From NCBI RefSeq assembly GCF_006770285.1, contig NZ_CP017195.1, positions 1,302,001-1,366,000 on the forward strand: a stretch of 64,000 nt of DNA, written 5' to 3'. The position numbers and the translations under genes were made by a program. The stretch comes from Lactococcus paracarnosus (GTDB taxonomy: Bacteria > Bacillota > Bacilli > Lactobacillales > Streptococcaceae). Shown piece by piece: positions 17,502-28,000 of this stretch; the stretch's first letter is position 1, and every line of letters starts with the position of its first letter. The notes under the pieces were generated by a model that saw only the letters and a program-made list of their open reading frames with translations, did no database searches and was not told the origin of the DNA.

Positions 17502-18848
17502 TCAATTGCGCTTAACACGCATACTATAATAAAGCACAAGACCACTGACTAAAATGAGCATGGACACGATGAGATAAATGATCCCATTTGATCCTGTTAG
17601 TCCACCGTATAAAATAAGCAGAGCACCTGCTAATGCTAATAACGGACAAACAAAACCGACAAGTTTGTTCTTAATCAGGCCTTTAGCAGCCCGAATCATG
17701 ATACCAATATATAAAAACCCATAGAATAAATACATTATCACAATCGGAATACTAGAAATATCGATACCAAATCGGCGAACACTGGGAAATGATATTGACA
17801 TAAAATGAATGCCTAGCCAAACCAAGACCATGGCGAAACTGAGCATCACTGATAAAAGAGAGATATTAAATCTAGGGTGAAGATGGCTTATTTTTTTACT
17901 ATAAGGCAACTCTTTTCTCAACGCTAAAAAATAAGGGGCACGGATATTGGCGACTACTAAGCCATTAAGGGTACCTAGGACAGAAATGATAACTGTAATC
18001 AGCATCAATTTTTGCCCTACAGGGCCAAATAATTTCTCTGCTGCAGCTGAGAAGGCTAAGTCCCCCATTTGCATAATTTCCTTTGGCCCAATCAGTAAAG
18101 AAATGCCAACAAAATAACTGACATACACAATCAAAATAATCAGTGGACTGATAATCAAGGCAATCGGTAAATTTCGTTTTGAATTTTTTATTTCATGACC
18201 AATAGCTGGTGCAATCGCCCAGCCATCATAGGAAAAGGCAACCGCAACAATGGCACCTGTCGATGACATCATAACCGGCAAGGTAATGGCATGTGACGAT
18301 AACCCACTTGGATCACCAAAAATCAAGCCGAAAATTGCGATTAAAAATAAGGGGATTAACTTGATAAACATGGATGATGTCTGAAAAAACTCAGATAGTT
18401 TACTAGACATGATATTCATGACATAAATCAAAAGCAAATAAATCAAGCTAACTAACCAAACGCCACTACCTGAAAAATTGAGTTGCGGAAAAAGTGCCAC
18501 CGTATAATTTGACGCAACAAAAGCAACAATAGCAACCAAGGCTGGAAAATAAACTGTGCTTTGAAACCAACCTAATAAAAAGGCAAATACACGACCAAAT
18601 GCTTTCTCAGCATAAACGATCAAGCCGCCTGCATCATCTGTCAATTTGGCCCACTCTGAAATGGTAATACCGCCAAAAATAATGCCTATTGCGCCAAATA
18701 ATAGTACCAGGCAGCCCATCATGACATTACCATTCGTCTGAATCAGAATATCATCAGCTTTAAAAAATATACCTGATCCGATTACAATACCCACAATCAT
18801 TGCAATTGACATCAGTAAGCCAAATCTACGCGTTTTTTCTTGTTTCAT
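17502..18848 (-). CDS. APC-family amino-acid permease (SteT-like)
   Basis: 448 residues with 12 predicted membrane segments. The N-terminal APC signature GLLMSIAMIVGIVIGSGIFFKADDIL and the ISEWAKLTDDAGGLIVYAEKAFG loop point to the L-amino-acid/serine-threonine exchanger group. It acts in the cytoplasmic membrane; the exact substrate cannot be read from the sequence. It is a single gene with its own terminator. The amino-terminal MKQEKTRRFG is typical. Confidence 0.88.
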   Translation of the reverse strand: MKQEKTRRFGLLMSIAMIVGIVIGSGIFFKADDILIQTNGNVMMGCLVLLFGAIGIIFGGITISEWAKLTDDAGGLIVYAEKAFGRVFAFLLGWFQSTVYFPALVAIVAFVASNYTVALFPQLNFSGSGVWLVSLIYLLLIYVMNIMSSKLSEFFQTSSMFIKLIPLFLIAIFGLIFGDPSGLSSHAITLPVMMSSTGAIVAVAFSYDGWAIAPAIGHEIKNSKRNLPIALIISPLIILIVYVSYFVGISLLIGPKEIMQMGDLAFSAAAEKLFGPVGQKLMLITVIISVLGTLNGLVVANIRAPYFLALRKELPYSKKISHLHPRFNISLLSVMLSFAMVLVWLGIHFMSISFPSVRRFGIDISSIPIVIMYLFYGFLYIGIMIRAAKGLIKNKLVGFVCPLLALAGALLILYGGLTGSNGIIYLIVSMLILVSGLVLYYSMRVKRN

Positions 18849-19010
18849 CTCTCACCATTTTTCTGAAATATGATATTAAAAAATTTATGTTAATAAACTA
18901 TTATAAACTATTATTAACATTTTAACAATCTCATGAAAATTATGTGGTATAAGCGTATACACTGACAATTTATCAATAGGAAAGATCTCTTCATGCAAAC
19001 TCACAAGGTA

Positions 19011-20075
19011 TTATCTAGCAAGAGGTGCGACTAATTTAACTGTCTTAGCATCTAAATCAAGGGCTACTATCTGCCCGATAGGTAAAATACACTTGGGATG
19101 GGCATGACCAAAATTCACATTATATAAAAGGGGTAACTGATATTTTTCTGCTAAGGCTTGATAGATGCTGCGGTAGTCGTCATAATAGGCCTCATCCTGT
19201 GGTTTCCCAACGATCAGCCCTTTAGCGTGTGTGAAAAAATTAACTTTTTCTAGTGCAGCCAATAATAGCTTCACACGCTCTGGTGTTGGTTTTTCTTCAC
19301 TTGTCTCAAGAAATAGCAGCTTATCATGCGTATCACGGCAAAGCAGTTGGTATGTTTTATTTACCTCAGCTTCATCGCCATAGCGACCACCTAGCACCAG
19401 CTCTCCTAAACTTTCTAAACACCCACCATATAGCTTGCCACTTATCTTGCCACTACCAAAAAGCACCTCGTAGCCATGTGTTTCTGGAGATGATTGTCTG
19501 TCCGTACCAAAGGCTTCTGGACCAAACTCAGTTCTTTCATGATACCAAGTTGGACTAGACACAATTTCCGGTGCATTATCTGAAAATAAGTTGTGGATGC
19601 ACGCCTCAGTATAGGCCAACATATCCGGTGCAAACTCTCCAAAATCAACAATAGCGGCTGGTCCATAGTAGGTTGCAAGCCCTAATTTTTGGAACATCAA
19701 ATGATTAATACTGGTATCCGAATAACCCATGAAAAGCTTAGGGTTTTCAGACACCAGCTTTTTGAAGGTGCCATCTTCAAGTAGATAGGGGACTGTTTGA
19801 TAAGTATCATCTCCACCGATAGCACTTAAAATCAGCTTGACTTCCTGCTGGGCAAAGGCCCACTTTAGGTCTGCTGCACGCGCTTTAGGATTGGCTTTAA
19901 TAAACTCAAGTCCTTTTAGTGCATGTGGTGTATAGATAATCCTTAACCCAAATGCTTTTATTCTTTTTTCGATTAAGCTTTTTTGTTGTGCCATAAAGGG
20001 CTCACCTAGTATGCCACTAGATAAGGAAATAATGGCAACTGTGTCACCTTTTTTTAGTCTCTGCGGTATCTGCAT
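19011..20075 (-). CDS. S66-family LD-carboxypeptidase / MccF-like serine peptidase
   Basis: 354 residues from MQIPQRLKKGDTVAIISLSS; the start is set by GAAGGAG six bases upstream. The family features are a nucleophile elbow in LFMGYSDTSINHLMF, IGGDDTYQTVPYL in the N-terminal half, and the C-terminal GLIVGKPQDEAYYDD and NFGHAHPKCILPIG segments with the conserved His. S66 enzymes cleave LD-linked peptidoglycan peptides or inactivate microcin C-like peptide-nucleotides (MccF). It sits 62 bp after a PadR gene that is divergent from a drug exporter, which favours a detoxification role, but that is inference. Confidence 0.85.
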   Translation of the reverse strand: MQIPQRLKKGDTVAIISLSSGILGEPFMAQQKSLIEKRIKAFGLRIIYTPHALKGLEFIKANPKARAADLKWAFAQQEVKLILSAIGGDDTYQTVPYLLEDGTFKKLVSENPKLFMGYSDTSINHLMFQKLGLATYYGPAAIVDFGEFAPDMLAYTEACIHNLFSDNAPEIVSSPTWYHERTEFGPEAFGTDRQSSPETHGYEVLFGSGKISGKLYGGCLESLGELVLGGRYGDEAEVNKTYQLLCRDTHDKLLFLETSEEKPTPERVKLLLAALEKVNFFTHAKGLIVGKPQDEAYYDDYRSIYQALAEKYQLPLLYNVNFGHAHPKCILPIGQIVALDLDAKTVKLVAPLAR

Positions 20076-20137
20076 GTGCATCTCCTTCTTATAGTCACTA
20101 CGATTCCTATAGTCATCGCGATAGGCGATAGTCATTT

Positions 20138-20674
20138 CTAAAGATTATCTTGTGGGTTACTTCTCCTTATCTCAGTTTCAAGATAACGGTGTAGAAAATT
20201 GAGTTGTGTTTGGTACATATTTTTACCAAATTCATAGGCAAATAGTTGACCAGCTGCCATATCAGCTATAACAGCTTCATTATCTGCGATTAACTTTGCT
20301 AATCTTTTAGTGATTTGATCGATTTCATGCGTAACAAGCTCTTTGATCGGATTAGTCTCTAAATAGGCCCGAAGTAGGAAATCCGAAATAAACTTATCTT
20401 GCGAGATAGGTGACTCAATATAATCTTGCACCGATGTTCTCCCATTTTCACATATGGTATAGCGTTTTTTATTTGGTTTATCATGCTGAATGATCTCTTC
20501 TGATGTAATAAACCCTTCCTTTTCAAGCTTTTTTAAGGCTGGATAAATCATACCAGTTGACCCTTCGACAAAGTAACCTAATCGATTTTGGATTCTCTCC
20601 ATAATTTCATATCCCGTTAAGGCATCTTTGTAAAGCAAACTTAAAATAATATCTTTTCCTTTTAACATCGTCAT
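20138..20674 (-). CDS. PadR-family regulator with C-terminal effector domain
   Basis: 178 residues: winged helix (MLKGKDIILSLLYKDALTGYEIMERIQ, GMIYPALKKLEKEGFITSE), then a helical C-terminal dimerisation/effector region (NPIKELVTHEIDQITKRLAKLI). It is the longer PadR type (as in virulence/drug regulators). It is divergent from the MFS exporter, with palindromes in the shared gap, so it probably represses that exporter and itself. The peptidase gene follows in the same direction. Confidence 0.88.
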   Translation of the reverse strand: MTMLKGKDIILSLLYKDALTGYEIMERIQNRLGYFVEGSTGMIYPALKKLEKEGFITSEEIIQHDKPNKKRYTICENGRTSVQDYIESPISQDKFISDFLLRAYLETNPIKELVTHEIDQITKRLAKLIADNEAVIADMAAGQLFAYEFGKNMYQTQLNFLHRYLETEIRRSNPQDNL

Positions 20675-20766
20675 CCATTCTTCTCTTCCGTAAATAATTG
20701 TCGTTGTTTTATCGAGACTACTGCTAACACTATCATAACATTTTCTTTGATCTATATCACTATTTC

Positions 20767-20839
20767 AAACAACATTAATATAATAATAGTAATGTTGTTT
20801 ATATTTTTATATTGACATTGTCAATATAAAGTTTATAAT
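20767..20839. promoter_or_regulatory. Operator palindromes and MFS promoter in the PadR-MFS gap
   Basis: Two clear inverted repeats: AAACAACATTA (20767-20777) with TAATGTTGTTT (20790-20800), and the 19-bp palindrome ATATTGACATTGTCAATAT (20809-20827). The second contains the plus-strand -35 TTGACA (20812-20817); 16 bases later comes -10 TATAAT (20834-20839). A further TTGTCAATAT half-site follows. Binding of the PadR protein at the -35 palindrome would block the exporter promoter. Confidence 0.7.
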
Positions 20840-20882
20840 TGTCAATATCATATTAATTTATAAAATAAGAATTAGGAGAAAC

Positions 20883-22577
20883 ATGATGCAACATACTAAA
20901 TTAGTTCAACTCACCATGTGCATGGGCATTTTCTTGTGCATGCTAGATACAACGATTATGAATATTGCCTTACCAGCGATTCAAACTGGCTTAGGCGTGC
21001 CATTAAATCAAATATCATGGGCACTTAACATCTATACGATCTTATTTGCTGTATTTACCATCCCCCTCAGTCGACTTGCTGAGATAAAAGGCAAACATAA
21101 GGTCTATCTACTTGGCTTACTTGCTTTTCTCATCGGATCAATCCTGTCTGGCCTAGCGCCTAATCTGCCCATATTAATTGTTGGACGAGCTGTGCAGAGT
21201 ATCGGTGCTGCCGTCTTATTTCCTGTTAGTATGACCATCGGTATTGCATCAACAGCCATTAATAAACGTAAACACATTATCGCTGCATTAGGTATCACAC
21301 AAGGTATCGCTGCTGCATTAGGGCCTGTTATAGGTGGTCTGATCACACAGTTGCTAAATTGGCGTTGGGTATTTTTTATTAATATACCTATTTTGTTACT
21401 TGCATGCATCTTTTGCTTGACTAGTTTTAACTTCAAAGATGAAACCGTATTACCTGTTAAAATTGATTGGTTTGGTACTGCTTGCTTGATGCTTGCCTTA
21501 TTCTCCCTCGTTTTGGCTTTGCTCAATCTAAGTACTTGGGGAATTTATAGTCCAAAAGTCATCGGCTTATTGCTAGTATTTATAAGTGCAACATCCCTTT
21601 TTCTATGGATTGAAAGTAAGGTGGCATACCCGATTATTCATCTTGACTTATTCAAGAATAGGGCATTTAATGGGGCTGCCATCACGACGATTCTCAGCAA
21701 TTTTTTTATGACCGGTGTTAGCGTCTTGCTCCCTACTTTTTTTACTAGAATTCAGGGGATGACAGAACTAACCGCTGCCTTATTACTGACACCACTTGCG
21801 ATGATGATTTTTATTTTTTCTCCCTTATCAGCAATTATCTTAGATAAAGTCGGCCCCAGATGGTTGATCTTAGTTGGTTTCACCTTGATGAGTGCAGGCT
21901 ATTTTTCACTCTTTCATTTCAATGCAAGCCATTTGTCACAGGTTATGATCACCTGTCTTTTAATCGGCTCTGGGTACGGTATCATAGTGGGACCTATTGT
22001 CGTCTTATCAGCTGCTGATTTCACTGGAGAGCTCTTAAGCGCATCCCAAAGTGTCTCTGGTGTCCTAAGGCAAATTGGGATCACACTCGCAATCGCCTTA
22101 TTCGTGACAGGTCTCACAGCTAATCTAACACATGAAAATAATCTAATCAAGCGTGATATTGGACAAGCAATCAGCTCGAGCAACTTATCAGCTGATAGAC
22201 AAAAACAAACGCTGATCAATATCACAAATGGCATCTCAACTCAGCAGACCAATAAACAGATCCCACGTCAGCATGTTAGTGCACAAGAAAGACAAGAGCT
22301 CATCACCCAGCAGACTGCCTTAGCTTTAAAGACCTTCCCCTTAGCACAAGACAATGTACAGTTAACCACTCAAATAAAAGCAAACGTCACTGAAAAGGTT
22401 GATAAAGCAATAAAAGAGACAAACCGGACCATCAATTTATTGATTACTAAAAGTAAAAGCCTGGCAAAAAATGGCTATTCAAAAGCATTTTCAGATATCT
22501 ATAGCGCTGCCTTCCCCATTTTAATCCTAAGTTCTTTCTCCTTTTTGCTATTTAAGAAAAAAGATAAGGCGAGCTAA
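20883..22577 (+). CDS. DHA2-type MFS drug exporter (EmrB/QacA family)
   Basis: 564 residues, about 14 membrane segments. The family motif LDTTIMNIALPAIQTGLG is in the first segment, and motif A (SRLAEIKGKHKVYLLG) and the PVIGGLI motif C region are present. A polar insert of about 115 residues (roughly 415-530, Gln/Asn/Thr-rich) precedes the last membrane segment, as in other EmrB-like exporters of lactic acid bacteria. It exports toxic compounds by proton antiport. The gene has a good ribosome binding site (TAGGAGAAAC) and is divergent from the PadR gene. Confidence 0.92.
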   Translation: MMQHTKLVQLTMCMGIFLCMLDTTIMNIALPAIQTGLGVPLNQISWALNIYTILFAVFTIPLSRLAEIKGKHKVYLLGLLAFLIGSILSGLAPNLPILIVGRAVQSIGAAVLFPVSMTIGIASTAINKRKHIIAALGITQGIAAALGPVIGGLITQLLNWRWVFFINIPILLLACIFCLTSFNFKDETVLPVKIDWFGTACLMLALFSLVLALLNLSTWGIYSPKVIGLLLVFISATSLFLWIESKVAYPIIHLDLFKNRAFNGAAITTILSNFFMTGVSVLLPTFFTRIQGMTELTAALLLTPLAMMIFIFSPLSAIILDKVGPRWLILVGFTLMSAGYFSLFHFNASHLSQVMITCLLIGSGYGIIVGPIVVLSAADFTGELLSASQSVSGVLRQIGITLAIALFVTGLTANLTHENNLIKRDIGQAISSSNLSADRQKQTLINITNGISTQQTNKQIPRQHVSAQERQELITQQTALALKTFPLAQDNVQLTTQIKANVTEKVDKAIKETNRTINLLITKSKSLAKNGYSKAFSDIYSAAFPILILSSFSFLLFKKKDKAS

Positions 22578-22603
22578 ATGACAGATGAAACGACGTCATG
22601 ATA

Positions 22604-22646
22604 GCAATAAAAAAACGACCAAGTATCCAAGACACTTAGTCATTTT
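22604..22646. terminator. Bidirectional terminator between the MFS gene and tkt
   Basis: Arms GACCAAGT/ACTTAGTC, with an A-run on the left and a T-run on the right, between two convergent genes. It can serve both strands. Confidence 0.75.
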
Positions 22647-22699
22647 TTCATGTGCAAGATACACATAACTAGTAGCTGTTTTTTGCTAGCTGTAAGCTA

Positions 22700-24691
22700 T
22701 TACAGTTCTTGATAAAGTTTAACCGCATGATCAACTGTAAAGCCATATTCGCTGAAGACTTTATCACCTGGTGCTGAAGCGCCCCATGTGTCGATTGTCA
22801 ATGTTTTACCAGTTAAGCCAACGTATTTACCCCAACCAAAGCTAGTACCTGCTTCAATTGCCAAACGTTTTGTAACAGTAAGTGGTAAGACTTCTGCTTG
22901 ATACTCAGCTGATTGTTCATCAAAGATATTTTGGGCTGGCATCGATACAACGCGTACATTTGTACCAGATGCTGCAAGAGCTGCCTGTGTATCAATCGCA
23001 AGTTTCACTTCACTACCAGTTGCGATGATAATGCCTTCAAGGTCTGAGCCAGATTCTTCAGGCGAAATCACATAGGCACCATGATTAACACCAGCTTCTG
23101 CCAATTCAGCTGTATTATCTAAAACAGGTAAGTTTTGACGTGTCAAAATCAAAGCAGTTGGTCGTTTTGTTTCTGTAACAGCACGACGCCAAGCAGCGAT
23201 CACTTCGTTACCATCAGCTGGACGAATGACGTTTAGGTTAGGCATGGCACGAACACTTGCCAGTTGTTCAACTGGCTCATGCGTTGGGCCATCTTCCCCA
23301 ACAGCGATAGAATCATGTGTGAACACATATACTGTCGGTACTTCTTGTAGGGCTGCCATACGAACTGCAGGCAACATATAGTTTGAGAAGACAAAGAATG
23401 TCCCACCATACACACGTGTCCCACCATGTAGAGCAATCCCGTTCATGGCTGCTGCCATCGCAAATTCACGGACACCAAACCAGATGTTACGGCCTGCGTA
23501 GTTACCAACTTCAAAGTCTGTTTCTACTTTAACCATGGTATTATTCGATGCAGAAAGGTCTGCTGAACCACCCCATAAATTAGGCATTTGTTGTGAGAGT
23601 TGTTGGATTGTTTCTTGTGATGTCACACGGCTAGCAGCTGACGTGCCAAGCTCATACTTAGCTAACTCGAGCTCTGGTGTCACATTATTAAAGGCATCTG
23701 CATATTGTTTCGCCAATTCAGGGTAGACTTTTGCATAAGCATCAAATGTTTTACGCCAGTCCATCTCCAAAGCTTCTCCGCGATCGCCAAGTGTTTCTTT
23801 GAAGCGAGTCGCTACTTCTTCAGGCACTGTAAATTCAGGATAGTCCCAGCCGTATGCTTTTTTAGCAAAGGCAACGCCTTCAGCACCTAATGGTGCACCA
23901 TGAACGCCAGATGTACCTTGTTTTTCAGCACCAAACCCAATGATTGTTTTCACTTCGATAATCGTTGGTTGATCTAAGTTAGCTTTGGCAGCAGTAATCG
24001 CTGCTTCGATGGCTGCTAAATCGTTACCATCTGTCACTAGGATATGTTGCCAACCGTAAGACTCAAACCGCATTTTGATGTCATCTGGGAAAGATTTTGA
24101 GATCGGACCATCTAAAGAGATGTCATTACTATCATAAAAGAGAACAAGTTTACCAAGTTTAAGTTGTGATGCAAGTGATGCTGCTTCTTGAGAAACTCCT
24201 TCCATCAAGTCACCATCACCATTTAAGGCATAAGTATAATGATCAACAATCTCATAACCAGGACGGTTATATGTCGCAGCTAAATGCGCTTCAGCCATAG
24301 CAAGGCCGACTGCATTGGCAATCCCTTGTCCAAGTGGTCCTGTTGTCGCTTCAACACCATCAGTCCAATCAACTTCTGGATGACCTGGTGTTTTACTGTT
24401 CCATTGGCGGAAGTTTTTGAGATCATTGATCGATAGCTCATAACCAGCCAAATGAAGAAGCGAGTAAAGCATGGCAGACCCATGACCTGCTGATAAAACG
24501 AAACGGTCACGATTTGACCACTCGCGATGTGTTGCTGGGTTAACATTTAGGAAGTTGCGCCAAAGCACATAAGCCATAGGTGCAGCACCCATAGGAAGCC
24601 CTGGATGACCAGAGTTTGCCTTTTGGATGGCGTCAATAGATAGCGTACGGATCGTATTGACCGCGAGTTGATCTGTGTTGTCAAATGTCAT
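22700..24691 (-). CDS. tkt: Transketolase
   Basis: Thiamine-diphosphate enzyme of the non-oxidative pentose phosphate pathway. 663 residues from [18 protein letters not shown]. Conserved marks: [32 protein letters not shown], the TPP/Mg motif GDGDLMEG followed by [16 protein letters not shown], and [15 protein letters not shown] [19 protein letters not shown] is ten bases before the ATG; a longer form would start with TTG inside that region. A cre-type site upstream suggests CcpA control. Confidence 0.97.
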   Translation of the reverse strand: MTFDNTDQLAVNTIRTLSIDAIQKANSGHPGLPMGAAPMAYVLWRNFLNVNPATHREWSNRDRFVLSAGHGSAMLYSLLHLAGYELSINDLKNFRQWNSKTPGHPEVDWTDGVEATTGPLGQGIANAVGLAMAEAHLAATYNRPGYEIVDHYTYALNGDGDLMEGVSQEAASLASQLKLGKLVLFYDSNDISLDGPISKSFPDDIKMRFESYGWQHILVTDGNDLAAIEAAITAAKANLDQPTIIEVKTIIGFGAEKQGTSGVHGAPLGAEGVAFAKKAYGWDYPEFTVPEEVATRFKETLGDRGEALEMDWRKTFDAYAKVYPELAKQYADAFNNVTPELELAKYELGTSAASRVTSQETIQQLSQQMPNLWGGSADLSASNNTMVKVETDFEVGNYAGRNIWFGVREFAMAAAMNGIALHGGTRVYGGTFFVFSNYMLPAVRMAALQEVPTVYVFTHDSIAVGEDGPTHEPVEQLASVRAMPNLNVIRPADGNEVIAAWRRAVTETKRPTALILTRQNLPVLDNTAELAEAGVNHGAYVISPEESGSDLEGIIIATGSEVKLAIDTQAALAASGTNVRVVSMPAQNIFDEQSAEYQAEVLPLTVTKRLAIEAGTSFGWGKYVGLTGKTLTIDTWGASAPGDKVFSEYGFTVDHAVKLYQEL

Positions 24692-24727
24692 GTTATGATA
24701 GCCTTTCAAATTTTTAATGCTAAGAAA

Positions 24728-24798
24728 ATTATACCATATTTTGGGCTATAAATTTCACAAGAAAGCCTATATAAGCTAAAAATGTGATATCGCTTACA
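24728..24798 (-). promoter_or_regulatory. tkt promoter with upstream cre-type site
   Basis: Minus strand: TATAAT (24728-24733) with an adjoining TGG (extended -10) and a weak -35. About 50 bases upstream is TGTAAGCGATATCA (24785-24798), which fits the cre consensus TGNAANCGNWNNCW. The upstream position would suit activation rather than roadblock. The rest of 24799-25026 has only the terminator below. Confidence 0.5.
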
Positions 24799-24965
24799 TT
24801 TTTATGAACAATTTCGTATGATTTACTATAAATAGGCATATACCATCACTTAAATTGGCCTACTGATAATCTGGCAACCTACTATAAAAATCTAATCTAG
24901 CACCTGACAAAATCACAAAAAGCACTAGACGTGTAGGATGGGTTAAATCTATTACGGTGTAAAAA

Positions 24966-25007
24966 TAAGTGAAGAGCGTACATATCAACGCTCTTCACTT
25001 ATTCTAT
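24966..25007 (-). terminator. Intrinsic terminator after the large secreted toxin-like protein
   Basis: Long arms AAGTGAAGAGCGT/ACGCTCTTCACTT, then a T-rich tract on the minus strand. It lies directly after the stop codon, so no downstream gene (such as an immunity gene) is co-transcribed. Confidence 0.8.
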
Positions 25008-25026
25008 TCGAAACCTCTTGTCTGCT

Positions 25027-28000
25027 TTACCCCTCAAATCGTTTTTCTGGATCTGTGACTGGGCAAATGTGCTCTTTTAGACCTAAAAAGACAAACTGGT
25101 CTGGCTTATTTACCTCAATTACTTTTAAGAGTTTAGCAGTCATCTGCTCAGTCCGTTGGCCAGCTTCTTTCTGCCTAAACTGATAGTCTTGCCTTGCTAA
25201 GGCCTGTACTAAATTTTCTTGCGTATCCGCAGTAATCGTGTTGATAGTATATTGTTTTGTTGAAACAGTCGTAAATCGAAATATATTTGTAATTTTTGCC
25301 AAGTTGATCGCAATCAAAGCCTGCAAAACAGTATCATAGGAAGATGCGATTGCCATCGTTCCTGTCTTGGCCCTATTCTTCAGATAATCATCTGACTTGC
25401 TGATATGTTTTGCAATCGTATGTCCACCAGCACTTTGCCAATCTCTTGTCTCATCCTCAATCAGGTCTTTGACTGTATACCATTTATAGTTCCTAGGTAT
25501 CTCGACTTCTGCTCCAATTAAGGCTTGCGCAATCGCTTGTGTCCGGACCTTTGGGATTTCAGCTCTGAATGCCCTTGAGATGATCTCCTCTGGTAAATCT
25601 ACTCCCGAGTCAATATCCCTTATCTCGCCTGTATCTTCATTGACACCATAGGTCTTAACCTTATAGTCTAGGGTACCATCAAAATCAAACCTTTTTTCCA
25701 CTGGCCAACTACCAAAGGTAGGCTCTTGGAACATCGGGATGTTGAGACTGATAGCTGAACTAGTCGGCGTTTGACTGACGAGATAGGCGGAGTAAAGTGC
25801 GACTGCAGCGACACCTATGGCAAGATAAGCTAAGTCATCCACACCAATAATTCTTTGTTGAGGTGTGAACCTTGTCTGAAACATCGTGTTATTGGCATAG
25901 AAAGTGTTTCTGCCAATATATTGCATCGACTTTTTGCGTAAGTCATTACCTAAGGGTTGGAAACCAAGATTCTGTACAGTTATCTGTCGTAGTGATGGCA
26001 AGCGTACTTTATGATCATTCCCAAATAGGTTATCAAGTACTTCGTAATGTTGGTAACTAAAATACCAAACATCTGTTAACTGATTCAGAACATTAATCGC
26101 TGTATTATTACCTGACTTTTGATGGTAAGGCTTGTAAAGAGCTGTTAGTTGTGGGTTAAACTGATGATTCAAATAAACATCAGTTTTTTCAGGTGATGTC
26201 TCTACAGAGAGTTGCTGGTCAAGAAATAAGCTTTTAGTCATCTGAAAAATCGTTTTATTTTGAACATTCGTTAGCTGGATATAATAGTCACCAGCTGGTA
26301 AATCTAAGATATCTGAAAAACCATAAAAGCTATAATAGTTCATCTCAAAGTATTTTTGCTTTTGTTTATTATAGACTGTTAATTTTTGATAAGGAGCACC
26401 ATAAGCGCTAATATTTAAACGTGTTGTTTGATTTAACGAGAATCTATAAAACTGATCCTTACTAGATGTTCTACCCTCTTTAAAAAACTGCCATTCCTTA
26501 ATCTCTTTATTTTTTTGAGCTGTAAATAAGGCAATCGTTGACTCTTGGACGATGGAGATTTCATTATCTGTCCAAAAATGGAACCAGTTGAGTAGGTCGT
26601 TTAAACTCTTACCCTGATAAGGATTTTTATATGTAGAACTATAACTTGCATAGTAGGTATAAAATTCAGGCTTTAAATGAAATTGAATCCAATTTTTTTG
26701 ATCATCAACTAAACTAGCATTACCCTTGTCTCCACCTAACTGTTCGAAATAGAATCGATCAAACTTTAATTGGGATGCAGGTATTTTCCAGTGCCAACGC
26801 ATCGTAAGAAGCTTACTATAAGCATACTGACCATCCTTGGATTTGATTAAGAAATATAGATCACTTCTATTCAGTGACACATAATTATCTTCTAAATTAT
26901 AGTCTTTATTACTTATCTCTTTTGTATAATCAACTTTTGCTGGCTTGTATTCTACACCAGTATTCCTTCGCAAAACATCATGCTCTATCTCATACGAACT
27001 CATTTGCACAATAGAAATCTCATTATCTGTCCAAAAGTTTAACCAATTAAGTAAGTCGTTTAAACTTTTACCTTGATAGGGGTTTTGATTTTTTGAGCTA
27101 TAACTAGCATAGTAGGTATAAAATTCAGGTTTAAAATAAAACTGAATCAAATTTTTTTGATCATCAACTAAACTAGCATTACCTTTGTCTCCACCTAACT
27201 GTTCGAAATAGAATCGATCAATCTTTAATTGGGATACAGGTATTTTCCAGTGCCAACGCATAATAAAAAGCTTACTATAAGCATACTGACCATCCTTGGA
27301 CTTGATTAAAAAATATAAATCCTTTTTATTCAAGCTACCATAGTTCGAACGTGCGACATAATCAGTTTCACTAATTAGCCCTTTAGTATAATCCTTCTTT
27401 GCGGGTCCATAACCTGTATCAAATATCCGTGGTAAAATCGGCGCTATTTTCTGATACTGTTGGGGGTTTTCCACAAAAGGACCAGCTTTTAACCTTGTAT
27501 CCTTTAGTCCGTCATCTGTTTTATAAACTTTGTTTTGTTTGTCTACTTTGTCCTTACTAGCTGATTTGTCCGTATTACTTACTTTATCTGTGCTTTCTGA
27601 TGCTTTGATGTCAGGACCAGGTATTTCATGACTGGCATCGTCTGTCACATCTGCTTTTGGTACATCATAAATGTTTTGTGCATCCTCCAAGTTCACAGCA
27701 GATAGATCTACCTGTGAAAATAGGGGTTTCACTTCTTCTTCAACCATCTCAGGATTAGAAAAATTATAGTATCCTGTGCGATTTTTTCCGAGAATCTCAC
27801 CTGATACGCAAACCAGGACTAACGGTGATTGACTGGTCGTTTCTAGATACTTTGAAGTGATTTCCTTTACGACTGTCTCTTTTTCCAAAACAAATTTATC
27901 TGTTTCTGAGTTGTATCGAATCAGTGCGGCAATTTTCTTTTGCACGATGATTGGGAAATAAGCATCTTCAACTAATTTATCAGCTACCATTGTAAACAAG

